Source of the DNA: UBA9554 sp038205135
GTDB taxonomy: Bacteria; Pseudomonadota; Alphaproteobacteria; Rhodobacterales; Rhodobacteraceae
NCBI GenBank assembly: GCA_038205135.1
Contig: JBBRCF010000001.1
Span: 44,439 to 108,438 of the forward strand
DNA length: 64,000 nt
Reading direction: 5' to 3'
Shown in pieces: positions 14,912 through 23,322 of this stretch; the stretch's first letter is position 1, and every line of letters starts with the position of its first letter. A model generated the notes under the pieces. The model was given only the letters and a program-made list of their open reading frames with translations. It did no database searches and was not told the origin of the DNA. The position numbers and the translations under genes are program-made.

Positions 14912-17459
14912 TGATGATCCGCCCCGGCACAACGATCACCTTTTTCGGCAGCGCACCTTCAAGGGCGCGGATCACCGCATCCTGCGCCAGCGCGATCTTT
15001 TCGACCTCGGCCGGCGGCATGTCGGCGGGCACGCTGATTTCCGCGCGGCGTTTGCCGTTGATCTGGATCGGCAGCGTGACGGTGTCATCCTTCAGCAGCG
15101 CGGGGTCGGCCTTGGGCCAGTCCGCCGCCGCACACAAACCGTGGCCGCCCAGCATCGTCCACAGTTCCTCGGCGATATGCGGGGTCATCGGGGCCATCAA
15201 CTGCGCCAGCGTCCGCGCCGCCTGTTTGCGCGCGGTGCCGCCCGCCGTCGTCTTTTGCAGCGTGTTCGTGAACGCGTACAGCCGCGCGATGGCAGCGTTG
15301 AAACCAAAGGTTTCCAGCGATTTTGTCACCTCGTCGATGGTTTTGTGCAATGCGCGCAGCAGCGTGTCATCGTCACCCGGGCCATCCTGCATCGCCGCAA
15401 TCTCGGCGCTGATGCGGAACACGCGGGCCAGATGTTTGGCGGTCGCATCCGCACCGGACGCCGTCCATTCCACATCGCGTTCGGGCGGGCTGTCGGACAG
15501 CACGAACCAGCGTGCGGTGTCGGCACCGTAGCTGGTCACGATACTGACCGGATCGACAACGTTCTTCTTTGATTTCGACATCTTGGCAGAGGGGATGATG
15601 TCCAGCGGCTCGCCGGTTGCCCGGACTATCTGCGCGTCGCGGTCCACATCCTCGGGCAGGTGATAGACGGGCCGCCCGTTGGCGTCGCGGGTCTGGTAGA
15701 TCTCGTGCGTGACCATGCCTTGGGTGAACAGCGCATCAAACGGTTCGCGTGCGGCGGCGGGCAGGTGGCCGGTCAGGTGCATCGCGCGGGCAAAGAACCG
15801 GGCGTAGAGCAGGTGCAGGATCGCATGCTCGACCCCGCCGATATACTGGTCCACGTTCATCCAGTAGGCAGCGTCTTCTGCCTGCGTGGGCGTCGCGGCA
15901 TGAGGTGCGGTAAAGCGGGCATAATACCAGCTGGAATCGACAAATGTGTCCATCGTGTCGGTTTCCCGCCGCGCGGGTGCGCCGCATTTCGGACAGGTGC
16001 AGTCGCGCCATGTCGGGTGCCGGTCCAGCGGGTTGCCGGGCACGTCAAAGGTGACGTCATAGGGCAATTCGACGGGCAGGTTCGCCTTGGATTCCGGCAC
16101 CACGCCGCAGGTGTCGCAATGCACCACCGGGATCGGACAGCCCCAATAGCGTTGCCGCGACAGGCCCCAGTCGCGCAGGCGGAACTTGGTGACGCCTGCG
16201 CCCACACCCTGCGCTTCGCAGAACGCGATGGCGGTATCGACGGCATCGGCCCCGGTCTGCACCTCGGCCCCGGCAAAGCCGCGGATGTAGCGGACCGGGT
16301 CAGTCTTTGGCGGCACATAAGCGGTCTTGCCATTTTCCGCGCGGGTATGGCCGTCTTCGGACAGGGGCACGAACACATCCACCACCGCCAGGTCGTATTT
16401 GCGGGCAAAGTCGATGTCGCGCTGGTCATGTGCCGGGCAGCCGAAAATCGCGCCGGTGCCGTAATCCATCAGGATGAAATTCGCGATCCAGACCGGCAGG
16501 TGCAGGTCCGGGTCGAACGGATGGCGCACGGTCAGGCCGGTGTCATAGCCCAGCTTTTCCGCCGTCTCGATCGCCTCTTCGGTGGTGCCGCCCTTGCGCG
16601 CGTCAACGCAGAACGCGGCGACGGCGGGATCGTGGCGTTCCAGCGCCGTGGCCAGCGGATGATCGGGCGAAATGCCGACGAATGACGCGCCCAGCAGCGT
16701 GTCGGGGCGGGTGGTGTAGACCTCGATCCGGTCATGGCCATGCGATTCTGCGGTCAGGCCAAAGGCAAATTGCAGTCCGCGCGATTTGCCGATCCAGTTG
16801 GCCTGCATCAGTTTGACCTTGGCGGGCCAGTTATCCAGACCGTCCAGCGCATCCAGCAGATCGCCGGCCATGTCGGAAATCTTGAAGAACCACTGCGTCA
16901 GTTCGCGGCGTTCGACATCGGCACCCGACCGCCAGCCCTTGCCGTCGATCACCTGTTCGTTCGCCAGCACTGTCATGTCGACCGGGTCCCAGTTCACCAC
17001 CGCGTTCTTGCGGTACACCAGCCCCTGTTCCAGCATGTCGAGGAACAGCGCCTGCTGCTGACCGTAATATTCCGGGTCACAGGTGGCGAATTCGCGCGAC
17101 CAGTCGATGGACAGGCCTAGCGGTTTCATCTGCGCGCGCATATCGGCGATGTTGGAATAGGTCCAGTCCTTGGGGTGGCCGCCGATGGCCATCGCGGCGT
17201 TTTCGGCGGGCATGCCGAACGCGTCCCAGCCCATCGGATGCAACACGTTGAACCCGTTGGAAATCTTGTAGCGCGCGATCACGTCGCCCATGGTGTAGTT
17301 GCGCACATGGCCCATGTGGATGCGGCCCGACGGATAGGGGAACATTTCCAGCACGTAGTATTTCGGACGGTCGCCCGTGCGCGTGGCGCGGAACAGGCCG
17401 GCCGCGTCCCAGGCCTGTTGCCATTTGGCTTCGATATCTGCTGCGGAATAGCGCGACAT
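14898..17459 (-). CDS. leuS: Leucyl-tRNA synthetase
   Basis: Class I aminoacyl-tRNA synthetase that charges tRNA-Leu, 853 residues (normal length). The HIGH motif is HMGH at residues 48-51 after MFPYPSGRI. The KMSKS motif appears as AKMSKSKKN late in the protein. Between them are the inserted editing domain (YTTRPDTLLGASFVGISPDHPLA with the Thr-rich peptide) and the zinc ribbon (CPKCGAPARRETDTMDTFVDSSWYY). The ATG at 17459 follows AGGGACC. An in-frame extension to 17606 covers the promoter and is rejected. It is the first gene of the leuS-lptE-holA operon, divergent from the glycosyltransferase gene. Confidence 0.97.
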   Translation of the reverse strand: MSRYSAADIEAKWQQAWDAAGLFRATRTGDRPKYYVLEMFPYPSGRIHMGHVRNYTMGDVIARYKISNGFNVLHPMGWDAFGMPAENAAMAIGGHPKDWTYSNIADMRAQMKPLGLSIDWSREFATCDPEYYGQQQALFLDMLEQGLVYRKNAVVNWDPVDMTVLANEQVIDGKGWRSGADVERRELTQWFFKISDMAGDLLDALDGLDNWPAKVKLMQANWIGKSRGLQFAFGLTAESHGHDRIEVYTTRPDTLLGASFVGISPDHPLATALERHDPAVAAFCVDARKGGTTEEAIETAEKLGYDTGLTVRHPFDPDLHLPVWIANFILMDYGTGAIFGCPAHDQRDIDFARKYDLAVVDVFVPLSEDGHTRAENGKTAYVPPKTDPVRYIRGFAGAEVQTGADAVDTAIAFCEAQGVGAGVTKFRLRDWGLSRQRYWGCPIPVVHCDTCGVVPESKANLPVELPYDVTFDVPGNPLDRHPTWRDCTCPKCGAPARRETDTMDTFVDSSWYYARFTAPHAATPTQAEDAAYWMNVDQYIGGVEHAILHLLYARFFARAMHLTGHLPAAAREPFDALFTQGMVTHEIYQTRDANGRPVYHLPEDVDRDAQIVRATGEPLDIIPSAKMSKSKKNVVDPVSIVTSYGADTARWFVLSDSPPERDVEWTASGADATAKHLARVFRISAEIAAMQDGPGDDDTLLRALHKTIDEVTKSLETFGFNAAIARLYAFTNTLQKTTAGGTARKQAARTLAQLMAPMTPHIAEELWTMLGGHGLCAAADWPKADPALLKDDTVTLPIQINGKRRAEISVPADMPPAEVEKIALAQDAVIRALEGALPKKVIVVPGRIINVVV

Positions 17460-17589
17460 GGATGGTCCCTTGTATTGCGGACCCGTGATATTGCGGATGC
17501 AGGCGCGGGTCCAGTGCGGCGCAGCGGTTTTGCGGCTTGGCCGGTGGCCTTGGCCCTGCGTATAAGACGAAAAAACGCGAAGGACCGGC

Positions 17590-18846
17590 ATGGATATCCT
17601 TTTCATTCACCAGAATTTCCCCGGGCAGTACAAACATCTGGCCCCGGCACTGGTGCGCGCAGGGCATCGGTGCGTGTCGCTGACCCTGCGGGTCAAGGAA
17701 CCACAGGTCTGGCAGGGCGTGCGCCTGATCCCCTACACCATCAAGCGCCAGCCGGGCAAAGGCGTGCATCCATGGCTGGCGGACGTCGAAACCAAGCTGT
17801 TGCGCGGCGAAGCCTGCTGGCGCGCGGCGCTGGAATTAAAGGCGCAGGGGTATGCCCCCGATCTGATCGTCGGGCATCCCGGCTGGGGCGAATTGATGTT
17901 CCTGCGCGATGTCTGGCCGGGCGCGCGGATCGGGCTGTATTGTGAATTGTATCACCGGACCGATGATGGCCACATGGGATTCGACCCGGAATTCCAGCCG
18001 GTGGTCACCCCGGACCAATACCTGCGTCTGCGGATGAAAAACCTGAACAGCCTGATCCATCTGCCGCTGCTGGACGCCGGCATCAGCCCGACACGGTTTC
18101 AGGCGGATACCTTTCCGCCGGCGTTCCGCGAGCGGATCAAAGTGATCCACGATGGCATCGACACACGCATGGTGCGGCCGAACGCCGATGTGCAGTTCGA
18201 TCTGGGCGACCGGGTTCTGACGCGCGCCGACGAGGTGATCACCTTTGTGAACCGTAATCTGGAACCCTATCGCGGCTATCATGTGTTCATGCGCGCGCTG
18301 CCGCGTCTGCTGCGCGAACGTCCCGGAGCGCAGGTGTTGATCGTCGGCGGCGACGAGGTCAGTTACGGCGCAAAGCCCAAGGGCGACAAAAGCTGGAAAC
18401 TGGTGTTCATCGACGAGGTGCGCGGGCGGATCCCAGATGCCGACTGGGCGCGGGTGCATTTCCTGGGCCGCATCCCCTATGAACGGTTTCTGCGGCTGCT
18501 GCAGGTGGCGCGGGTGCATGTCTATCTGACCTATCCGTTCGTATTGTCGTGGTCGCTGTTCGAGGCGATGGCCAGCGAGGCGGCCATCGTCGCTAGCGAT
18601 ACAGCCCCGGTGCGCGAGGCAATCACCGATGGACAGACCGGTGTGTTGGTCGATTTCTTTGATGCCGACGCGATCGTGGACAAGGTCTGTGCCCTGATGG
18701 AGAACGCCGATCTGCGCGCGCAACTGGGGCGGGCCGCGCGGGCGCATGTGGTGGACCTTTATGATCTGGCCGGGCTGTGCCTGCCGGAACAGTTGCGCTG
18801 GATCGACCGGCTGGCCGCGATGGAACCGGGTGTCGTGGGGGATTGA
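17590..18846 (+). CDS. Glycosyltransferase family 4 protein
   Basis: A 418-residue GT-B fold glycosyltransferase, cytosolic or membrane-associated. The N-terminus MDILFIHQNFPGQYKHLAPAL is typical of a GT4 subgroup. The C-terminal donor-binding half contains RVHFLGRIPYERFLRLLQVARVHVYLTYPFVLSWSLFEAMASEAAIVASDTAPVREAI, with the E-x7-E nucleotide-sugar motif in a modified form. Acceptor and sugar are unknown; surface polysaccharide synthesis is the usual role. It is divergent from leuS, with 130 bases between starts, and ends just before a dispersed GC-rich repeat. Confidence 0.88.
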   Translation: MDILFIHQNFPGQYKHLAPALVRAGHRCVSLTLRVKEPQVWQGVRLIPYTIKRQPGKGVHPWLADVETKLLRGEACWRAALELKAQGYAPDLIVGHPGWGELMFLRDVWPGARIGLYCELYHRTDDGHMGFDPEFQPVVTPDQYLRLRMKNLNSLIHLPLLDAGISPTRFQADTFPPAFRERIKVIHDGIDTRMVRPNADVQFDLGDRVLTRADEVITFVNRNLEPYRGYHVFMRALPRLLRERPGAQVLIVGGDEVSYGAKPKGDKSWKLVFIDEVRGRIPDADWARVHFLGRIPYERFLRLLQVARVHVYLTYPFVLSWSLFEAMASEAAIVASDTAPVREAITDGQTGVLVDFFDADAIVDKVCALMENADLRAQLGRAARAHVVDLYDLAGLCLPEQLRWIDRLAAMEPGVVGD

Positions 18847-18854
18847 TAGGATGC

Positions 18855-18917
18855 AGGGGGGCCTGCCCCCCTCGGCCTGCGGCCTCACCCCCCGGGGTAT
18901 TTTTGAACTAGCGAAGC
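18855..18917 (+). repeat. Dispersed intergenic repeat, copy A
   Basis: A GC-rich element with two stems (AGGGGGGC / GCCCCCCT at 18855-18862 and 18865-18872, and GGCC / GGCC at 18874-18884). An AT-richer tail from 18894 reads GGGGTATTT, then TTGAAC, then GCGAAGC. A related tail occurs inverted at 43508-43531. The first hairpin lies just after the glycosyltransferase stop and can also act as a terminator. Confidence 0.6.
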
Positions 18918-19005
18918 CGCAAGTGGTTTGCCTCTGCAATAGGACTGGCAAAACCGGGTCGGCTGCGGTGATCTGACCCCGGAGCCGGGAGCAGGGAGAA
19001 TCACC

Positions 19006-19593
19006 ATGTACGAGGTCATTGGCAACGTTCAGAGCCGCGCGTTTCGCGTGCTGTGGATGCTGGAAGAAATCAGTGCGCCCTATTTGCATCTTAACGTAAA
19101 ACCGCATTCCGAAGCAGCGCGCGCCGCCAATCCGTCGGGCAAGGTGCCCGCGTTGCGGGTGGATGGCCATTGCCTGACCGACAGTTCGGCGATTCTGACC
19201 TTTCTGGCGGATCGGCATGGCTTGCTGACGCATCCGGCCGGCAGCATCGAACGTGCCGAACAGGACGCGCTGCTGCATCTGGTACTGGACGAGATGGATG
19301 CGGTGTTGTGGACCGCGGCGCGGCATTCGTTCATCCTGCCGGAAGATCAGCGGGTCCCGGCAGTGAAGCCGTCACTGAACTGGGAATTTCAGCGCAACGC
19401 TCAACGCCTGTCGGAACGCCTGCAAGGCCCGTTTCTGATGGGGGACAAGATGACGGTGCCGGACATTGTCGCCACGCATTGTCTGAACTGGGCCTTTGCC
19501 GCGAAATTTCCGGTCGAGGATGACAAGCTGCTGGCCTATGCCAAGACGATGCGCGGTCGCGACGCCTTCAAACGCGCCGCCGCGCGGGTCTGA
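19006..19593 (+). CDS. Glutathione S-transferase family protein
   Basis: Cytosolic GST of 195 residues. The thioredoxin-like N-terminal domain shows SRAFRVLWMLEEI, NPSGKVPALRVDG (cis-Pro loop) and LTDSSAILTFLADRHG, where Asp-Ser-Ser binds the gamma-glutamyl of glutathione. The C-terminal all-helical domain has MTVPDIVATHCLNWA, with the N-capping/hydrophobic staple Asp. The substrate is not predictable. GGGAGAATCACC stands before the ATG at 19006. It is convergent with pstB, 18 bases between stops. Confidence 0.93.
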   Translation: MYEVIGNVQSRAFRVLWMLEEISAPYLHLNVKPHSEAARAANPSGKVPALRVDGHCLTDSSAILTFLADRHGLLTHPAGSIERAEQDALLHLVLDEMDAVLWTAARHSFILPEDQRVPAVKPSLNWEFQRNAQRLSERLQGPFLMGDKMTVPDIVATHCLNWAFAAKFPVEDDKLLAYAKTMRGRDAFKRAAARV

Positions 19594-19611
19594 CGGACGA
19601 TACGGTGCCGC

Positions 19612-20406
19612 TTAGGCGGGCAGCCCTTCAATGAAGCGGCGGGCCTCGGGCGTCTGCGGGTTGTCGAACACCGCCGCTGTCGGGCCGATTTCCAGCAGGC
19701 GGCCAAGGTGGAAATAGGCTACGCGGTCTGCCACGCGCCGGGCTTCCATCATCGAGTGGGTGATGACGATGATGGCAAGGTCGGATTTCAGGCGCAGCAT
19801 CAGGTCCTCGATCGCCGCGGTGGCGATCGGGTCGATGGACCCGGTGGGTTCGTCCAGCAACAGGATGTCGGGTTTTGTCGACAGCGCGCGGGCGATGCAC
19901 AGGCGCTGTTGCTGACCGACGGACAGAGTGGTGCCATCGGCGCTGTGCAAACAGTCTTTGACTTCGTCCCACAGATGGGCGCGGCGCAGGCAGTCCTCGA
20001 CATGGGCGTTCAGATCGGCCTTGTCCCGCATCAGCGCGTGCAGTCGCGGGCCGTAGGCGACATTTTCAAACACCGATTTCGGGAACGGGTTGGGTTTCTG
20101 GGCCACCCAACCGAATCTGCGGCGCAACAACGGCGGGTCGACGTCACGCGCGCGGATATCCTGACCGTGCAACGTGATGCTGCCGGTCCAATGTGCGTTC
20201 CGGGTGCCATCATGCATTCGGTTCAGGCACCGCAGCGCGGTGGATTTGCCGCAGCCCGACGGGCCGATGAAGGCGAGGATTTCGTTCGGATAGAGTTCGA
20301 AGCTGACATCGGTCAGAGCCTGTCTTTCGCCATACCAGAAATTCATGCTGCTGACGGCGATCAGCGGGTCGGCGTTGCGACGGACGTGGGCGGCGTGGTC
20401 GTACAT
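19612..20406 (-). CDS. pstB: PstB-like phosphate ABC transporter ATPase (orphan)
   Basis: ATP-binding subunit of the high-affinity phosphate importer family, 264 residues. Walker A is GPSGCGKST, the Q-loop region is VAQKPNPFPKSVFENVAYGPR (PstB hallmark), and Walker B is ILLLDEPTGSIDPIAT. The ABC signature reads LSVGQQQRLCIARA, with Val replacing the second Gly of LSGGQ. The start at 20406 (MYDHAAHV) is a choice; an extension to 20481 is possible. No pstS, pstC, pstA or phoU lies nearby, so it is either a displaced pst gene or an accessory ATPase. The fold call is firm; the substrate is inferred from similarity. Confidence 0.85.
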   Translation of the reverse strand: MYDHAAHVRRNADPLIAVSSMNFWYGERQALTDVSFELYPNEILAFIGPSGCGKSTALRCLNRMHDGTRNAHWTGSITLHGQDIRARDVDPPLLRRRFGWVAQKPNPFPKSVFENVAYGPRLHALMRDKADLNAHVEDCLRRAHLWDEVKDCLHSADGTTLSVGQQQRLCIARALSTKPDILLLDEPTGSIDPIATAAIEDLMLRLKSDLAIIVITHSMMEARRVADRVAYFHLGRLLEIGPTAAVFDNPQTPEARRFIEGLPA

Positions 20407-20521
20407 GTCGGGTTTCCGGTTCTGTGATGCAGGCAAGCTGGGGCCAACTCGAAATGAGCGGTTTGATTCTGATCGCCCCAAAAGGCGTTGTTACAAAAGT
20501 ATCACATCAGTGCGACGGGCC

Positions 20522-21183
20522 TCAGGTGCCATAGCGCGCCATGAACATGTCTACCGCACCGGAAATCACCCGGTCCACCTCGGGCTGCGAGAATTTGGTT
20601 TGAAGACCGAAAATCGCCCGCGCCCACAGTTCTGCCTTGCACATTTCGGTGAATTGATCGGCCGCCAGCGGAATGTCGGGGATGCGCAGCGTGCCGGCCG
20701 CCACCGCCAGGGTCAGATAGGCCGCTATATGGGCCTGGCCGGTTCGCGGGCCGCTGTCGTCGGATGCACGCGCAAGTTCCGGGAAACGGTCGGCTTCGGC
20801 CACGCAGATCCGAAACACCGCCTGAGCGAAATCGACAGCACAAAGCCTACGATGTGGCGCGCGACCCGTTCCAGCATTTGGGCCGGCAGCGCATCGCGGG
20901 GAACTTCGGCCACGGCGGTTTCGGCCTGTCAGGCGCATTCGCTGCGGACGACCTCGACGAACAACTGCACCTTGTCAGGGAAATAGAAGTACAGTGTGGC
21001 CTTGTTGACCCCGGACACGCGGGCGATTTCATCGACGGATGCGGTTTCAAACCCTTGGGCCATGAACACCTACTACGCGCCATCCAGCACCTGATCGCGT
21101 TTGCGTCCGCGCCGCTGGGGTTCGCCGCTCTGGGACCCAAAATTCTGGGACCCGAAACTCTGAAAGCTGTCAAAGGCGGTGAT
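20522..21183 (-). pseudogene. Decayed TetR/AcrR family regulator
   Basis: The parts of a TetR regulator are visible but split. Reading down the minus strand, QRRGRKRDQVLDGA is followed by two adjacent TAG stops (21070-21075). Then comes the helix-turn-helix (MAQGFETASVDEIARVSGVNKATLYFYFPDKVQLFVEVV), then a TGA at 20929-20931, then VAEVPRDALPAQMLERVARHIVGFVLS. After a frameshift near 20835-20845 the ligand domain continues as FAQAVFRICVAEADRFPEL to the stop at 20522. The N-terminal end has a 15-bp imperfect tandem duplication (21130-21159). AAAGGA sits 5 bases before an ATC at 21183, possibly a lost ATG. Three stops plus a frameshift make a working protein very unlikely. Confidence 0.85.
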
Positions 21184-21269
21184 CGGGGTCCTTTCCGGCT
21201 GCGCGACTTTAGACGGCGCGGTTCGGTTTCGGCAAGGCCGGGGTTGCCAGTCACCGGGGGTGCAGCTAA

Positions 21270-21286
21270 TTTAGAATTAATCTAAG
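21270..21286 (+). promoter_or_regulatory. Irr (ICE-box) operator-like site before mbfA
   Basis: TTTAGAATTAATCTAAG has one perfect half (TTTAGAA) and one degenerate half of the alphaproteobacterial Irr box TTTAGAA-N3-TTCTAAA. It ends 14 bases before the mbfA ATG, a position suited to repression. Irr control of mbfA is established in Bradyrhizobium and Agrobacterium. Confidence 0.6.
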
Positions 21287-21300
21287 AGTGGAGCGTCATC

Positions 21301-22275
21301 ATGGCATTCTTCAATCACCGCCGCCAGTTCCGCGACCTGTCCGAAACCGAAGTGCTGGCCTTGGCGATTTCGTCCGAGGAAGACGACGCGCGGATCTATC
21401 GCAGCTATGCCGCGCGGTTGGTGGCGGATTACCCCGATACCGCCCGCATCTTCGATGGCATGGCGGCAGAAGAGGACGGACATCGCCAGCGGTTGATCAC
21501 GCTGTTTCAGCGCCGGTTCGGCGAGGTGATCCCGCTGATCCGGCGCGAACATGTCGCGGGGTTCTATGCCCGGCGTCCGGTGTGGCTGATGCCGACGCTG
21601 AGCCTCGAACAGGTGCGCGCCGAGGCGGCGGCGATGGAACAGGCGGCGGAACATTTCTATCTGACCGCCGCCAAGGCCGCGACGGATGCGGGCACCCGCA
21701 AGTTGCTGGGCGATCTTGCGGCGGCCGAAGCCGGGCACCGCCACCGCGCCGGCACGCTGGAGGCCGCGAACCTCGACCCCGACACCCGCGCCGACGAGGA
21801 TCGCGCCGAACACCGGCGATTCATACTGACCTGGGTGCAACCGGGGCTGGCGGGGCTGATGGACGGGTCGGTGTCCACCCTTGCGCCGATCTTTGCGGTG
21901 GCCTTTGCCACACAGGACACCTGGACGACGTTTCTGGTCGGGCTGGCGGCCAGCGTAGGCGCGGGGATTTCGATGGGGTTCACCGAGGCCGCATCGGATG
22001 ACGGGCAACTGTCGGGGCGCGGTTCACCCATCAAACGCGGCTTTGCGGCGGGGGTGATGACGACCATCGGCGGGTTGGGCCATGCGTTGCCGTACCTGAT
22101 CCCGGATTTCTGGACTGCTACAATCATCGCCATGGTCGTGGTGTTCGTGGAACTGTGGGCGATTGCCTGGATCCAGAACCGCTACATGCAGACGCCGTTC
22201 TGGCGGGCGGCGTTTCAGGTGGTACTGGGTGGCGCGCTGGTGTTTGCGGCGGGGGCGTTCATCGGCAGCGGCTGA
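21301..22275 (+). CDS. mbfA: Membrane-bound ferritin / iron exporter MbfA
   Basis: Inner-membrane iron exporter of 324 residues made of two modules. Residues 1-165 are a ferritin-like four-helix domain with metal-ligand Glu/His residues (SSEEDDARIYRSYA, AAEEDGHRQRL, AAAEAGHRHRA). Residues about 175-324 are a VIT1/CCC1-like membrane domain (GLMDGSVSTLAPIFAVAFATQD, VGLAASVGAGISMGFTEAASDDGQL). This fusion is the MbfA architecture that protects alphaproteobacteria from iron and peroxide stress. TGGAG precedes the ATG. An Irr-like box overlaps the promoter region, supporting iron-responsive control. Confidence 0.92.
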   Translation: MAFFNHRRQFRDLSETEVLALAISSEEDDARIYRSYAARLVADYPDTARIFDGMAAEEDGHRQRLITLFQRRFGEVIPLIRREHVAGFYARRPVWLMPTLSLEQVRAEAAAMEQAAEHFYLTAAKAATDAGTRKLLGDLAAAEAGHRHRAGTLEAANLDPDTRADEDRAEHRRFILTWVQPGLAGLMDGSVSTLAPIFAVAFATQDTWTTFLVGLAASVGAGISMGFTEAASDDGQLSGRGSPIKRGFAAGVMTTIGGLGHALPYLIPDFWTATIIAMVVVFVELWAIAWIQNRYMQTPFWRAAFQVVLGGALVFAAGAFIGSG

Positions 22276-22283
22276 ACCCCGCG

Positions 22284-23315
22284 TCAGATGATCTCGTCCT
22301 CGTCCAGCAGGGCGGGCGTGTCGACCGCAGGCGCGATCAGGTCCGGCAGAGCCGCCTTGTCAGGGACCGCAATATGGAACAGTGCGTCGCCTTCGTTGAC
22401 GATGGGCAGGTGTGATCGGCCGATGATGATTCCGGTTTCGGGCGCGGTCAGCGGCACATCCACCAGCCCGAACGGATCGGAAATCGTGCCCAGCAACGCG
22501 CCGGCTTCGACCAGATCGCCGATGGTGCGATGGGTGCGGATCAGCCCGCCCGCAGGCCCGCGCACCCAGTAGGACCGGGTGCAGGTCACGGGCGGCACGC
22601 TGGGGCGCGGAATGCCGCGCGCCGGGACCATGCCAAGCGCGGCCATCACCGAAAGGATGCCCGCCACGCCGGTGCGCGCCGCGCCTTCGTCGAACCGCAG
22701 CCCCTCGCCCGCCTCATACAGCAATACATCCACACCCGACGCCTCGGCGACCAGCCGCAACGACCCCTCGCGCAGTTTCGACTGCAGGATCACCGGCGCA
22801 CCAAAGGCGCGGCCAAGTTCCAGCAGACGCGGATTGCCCGGTGTCAGGCGCAGCTGCGGCAGGTTGGTGCGCTGTATCGCCGCCGAATGCAGGTCGACGC
22901 CAAACGAACAGCGCAGCACCACCTGCGTCAGGAATATATGCGCCAGCCGCGCCGCCAGACTGCCGGACGCTGACCCCGGAAAGACCCGGTTCAGGTCACG
23001 CCGGTCAGGCAGATACCGCGAATGGTTCAGAAACCCGAAGGTGTTGACGATCGGTACCGCCAGCAGCGTCCCCGCCATGGCTTTCAGCTGTGGCGCTTTC
23101 AGCAGGCGGCGGACAATTTCCACGCCGATCACCTCGTCGCCGTGGATCGCGGCGGATACGAAAATTACCGGCCCCGGGCGCCGTCCGTGGACCACATGCG
23201 CCGAAATCGTCACCGGCGTGTGGTCGGACATCACCGAAACCGGCAATTCGACAGTGCCGCGCGTGCCGGGGGCGATGTCATGGCCCGCGATGTGAAACGC
23301 GCCGCGCGGAGTCAT
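22284..23315 (-). CDS. Succinylglutamate desuccinylase/aspartoacylase family protein
   Basis: Zinc carboxypeptidase-like (M14-fold) hydrolase of 343 residues. The metal motif is seen in VSAAIHGDEVIGVE (His-x-x-Glu) and in GVDLHSAA (second His ligand). NRVFPGSASGS holds the substrate-binding Arg region. The C-terminal beta-rich part (about 255-343) is the usual aspartoacylase extension. The ATG at 23315 is preceded by GCAGGA and gives a 7-base gap after rimK; longer starts overlap rimK. Third gene of the operon with the retropepsin-like protein and rimK. In that context it may act on amide-linked amino acids added by RimK (inference). Confidence 0.88.
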   Translation of the reverse strand: MTPRGAFHIAGHDIAPGTRGTVELPVSVMSDHTPVTISAHVVHGRRPGPVIFVSAAIHGDEVIGVEIVRRLLKAPQLKAMAGTLLAVPIVNTFGFLNHSRYLPDRRDLNRVFPGSASGSLAARLAHIFLTQVVLRCSFGVDLHSAAIQRTNLPQLRLTPGNPRLLELGRAFGAPVILQSKLREGSLRLVAEASGVDVLLYEAGEGLRFDEGAARTGVAGILSVMAALGMVPARGIPRPSVPPVTCTRSYWVRGPAGGLIRTHRTIGDLVEAGALLGTISDPFGLVDVPLTAPETGIIIGRSHLPIVNEGDALFHIAVPDKAALPDLIAPAVDTPALLDEDEII

Positions 23316-23322
23316 TCCTGCG

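Noticed and set aside
20488..20505. Possible PHO box (TTGTTAC-AAAA-GTATCAC) near pstB
   Set aside because: It matches the consensus only 5/7 in each half and points away from pstB, whereas PHO boxes are directional.
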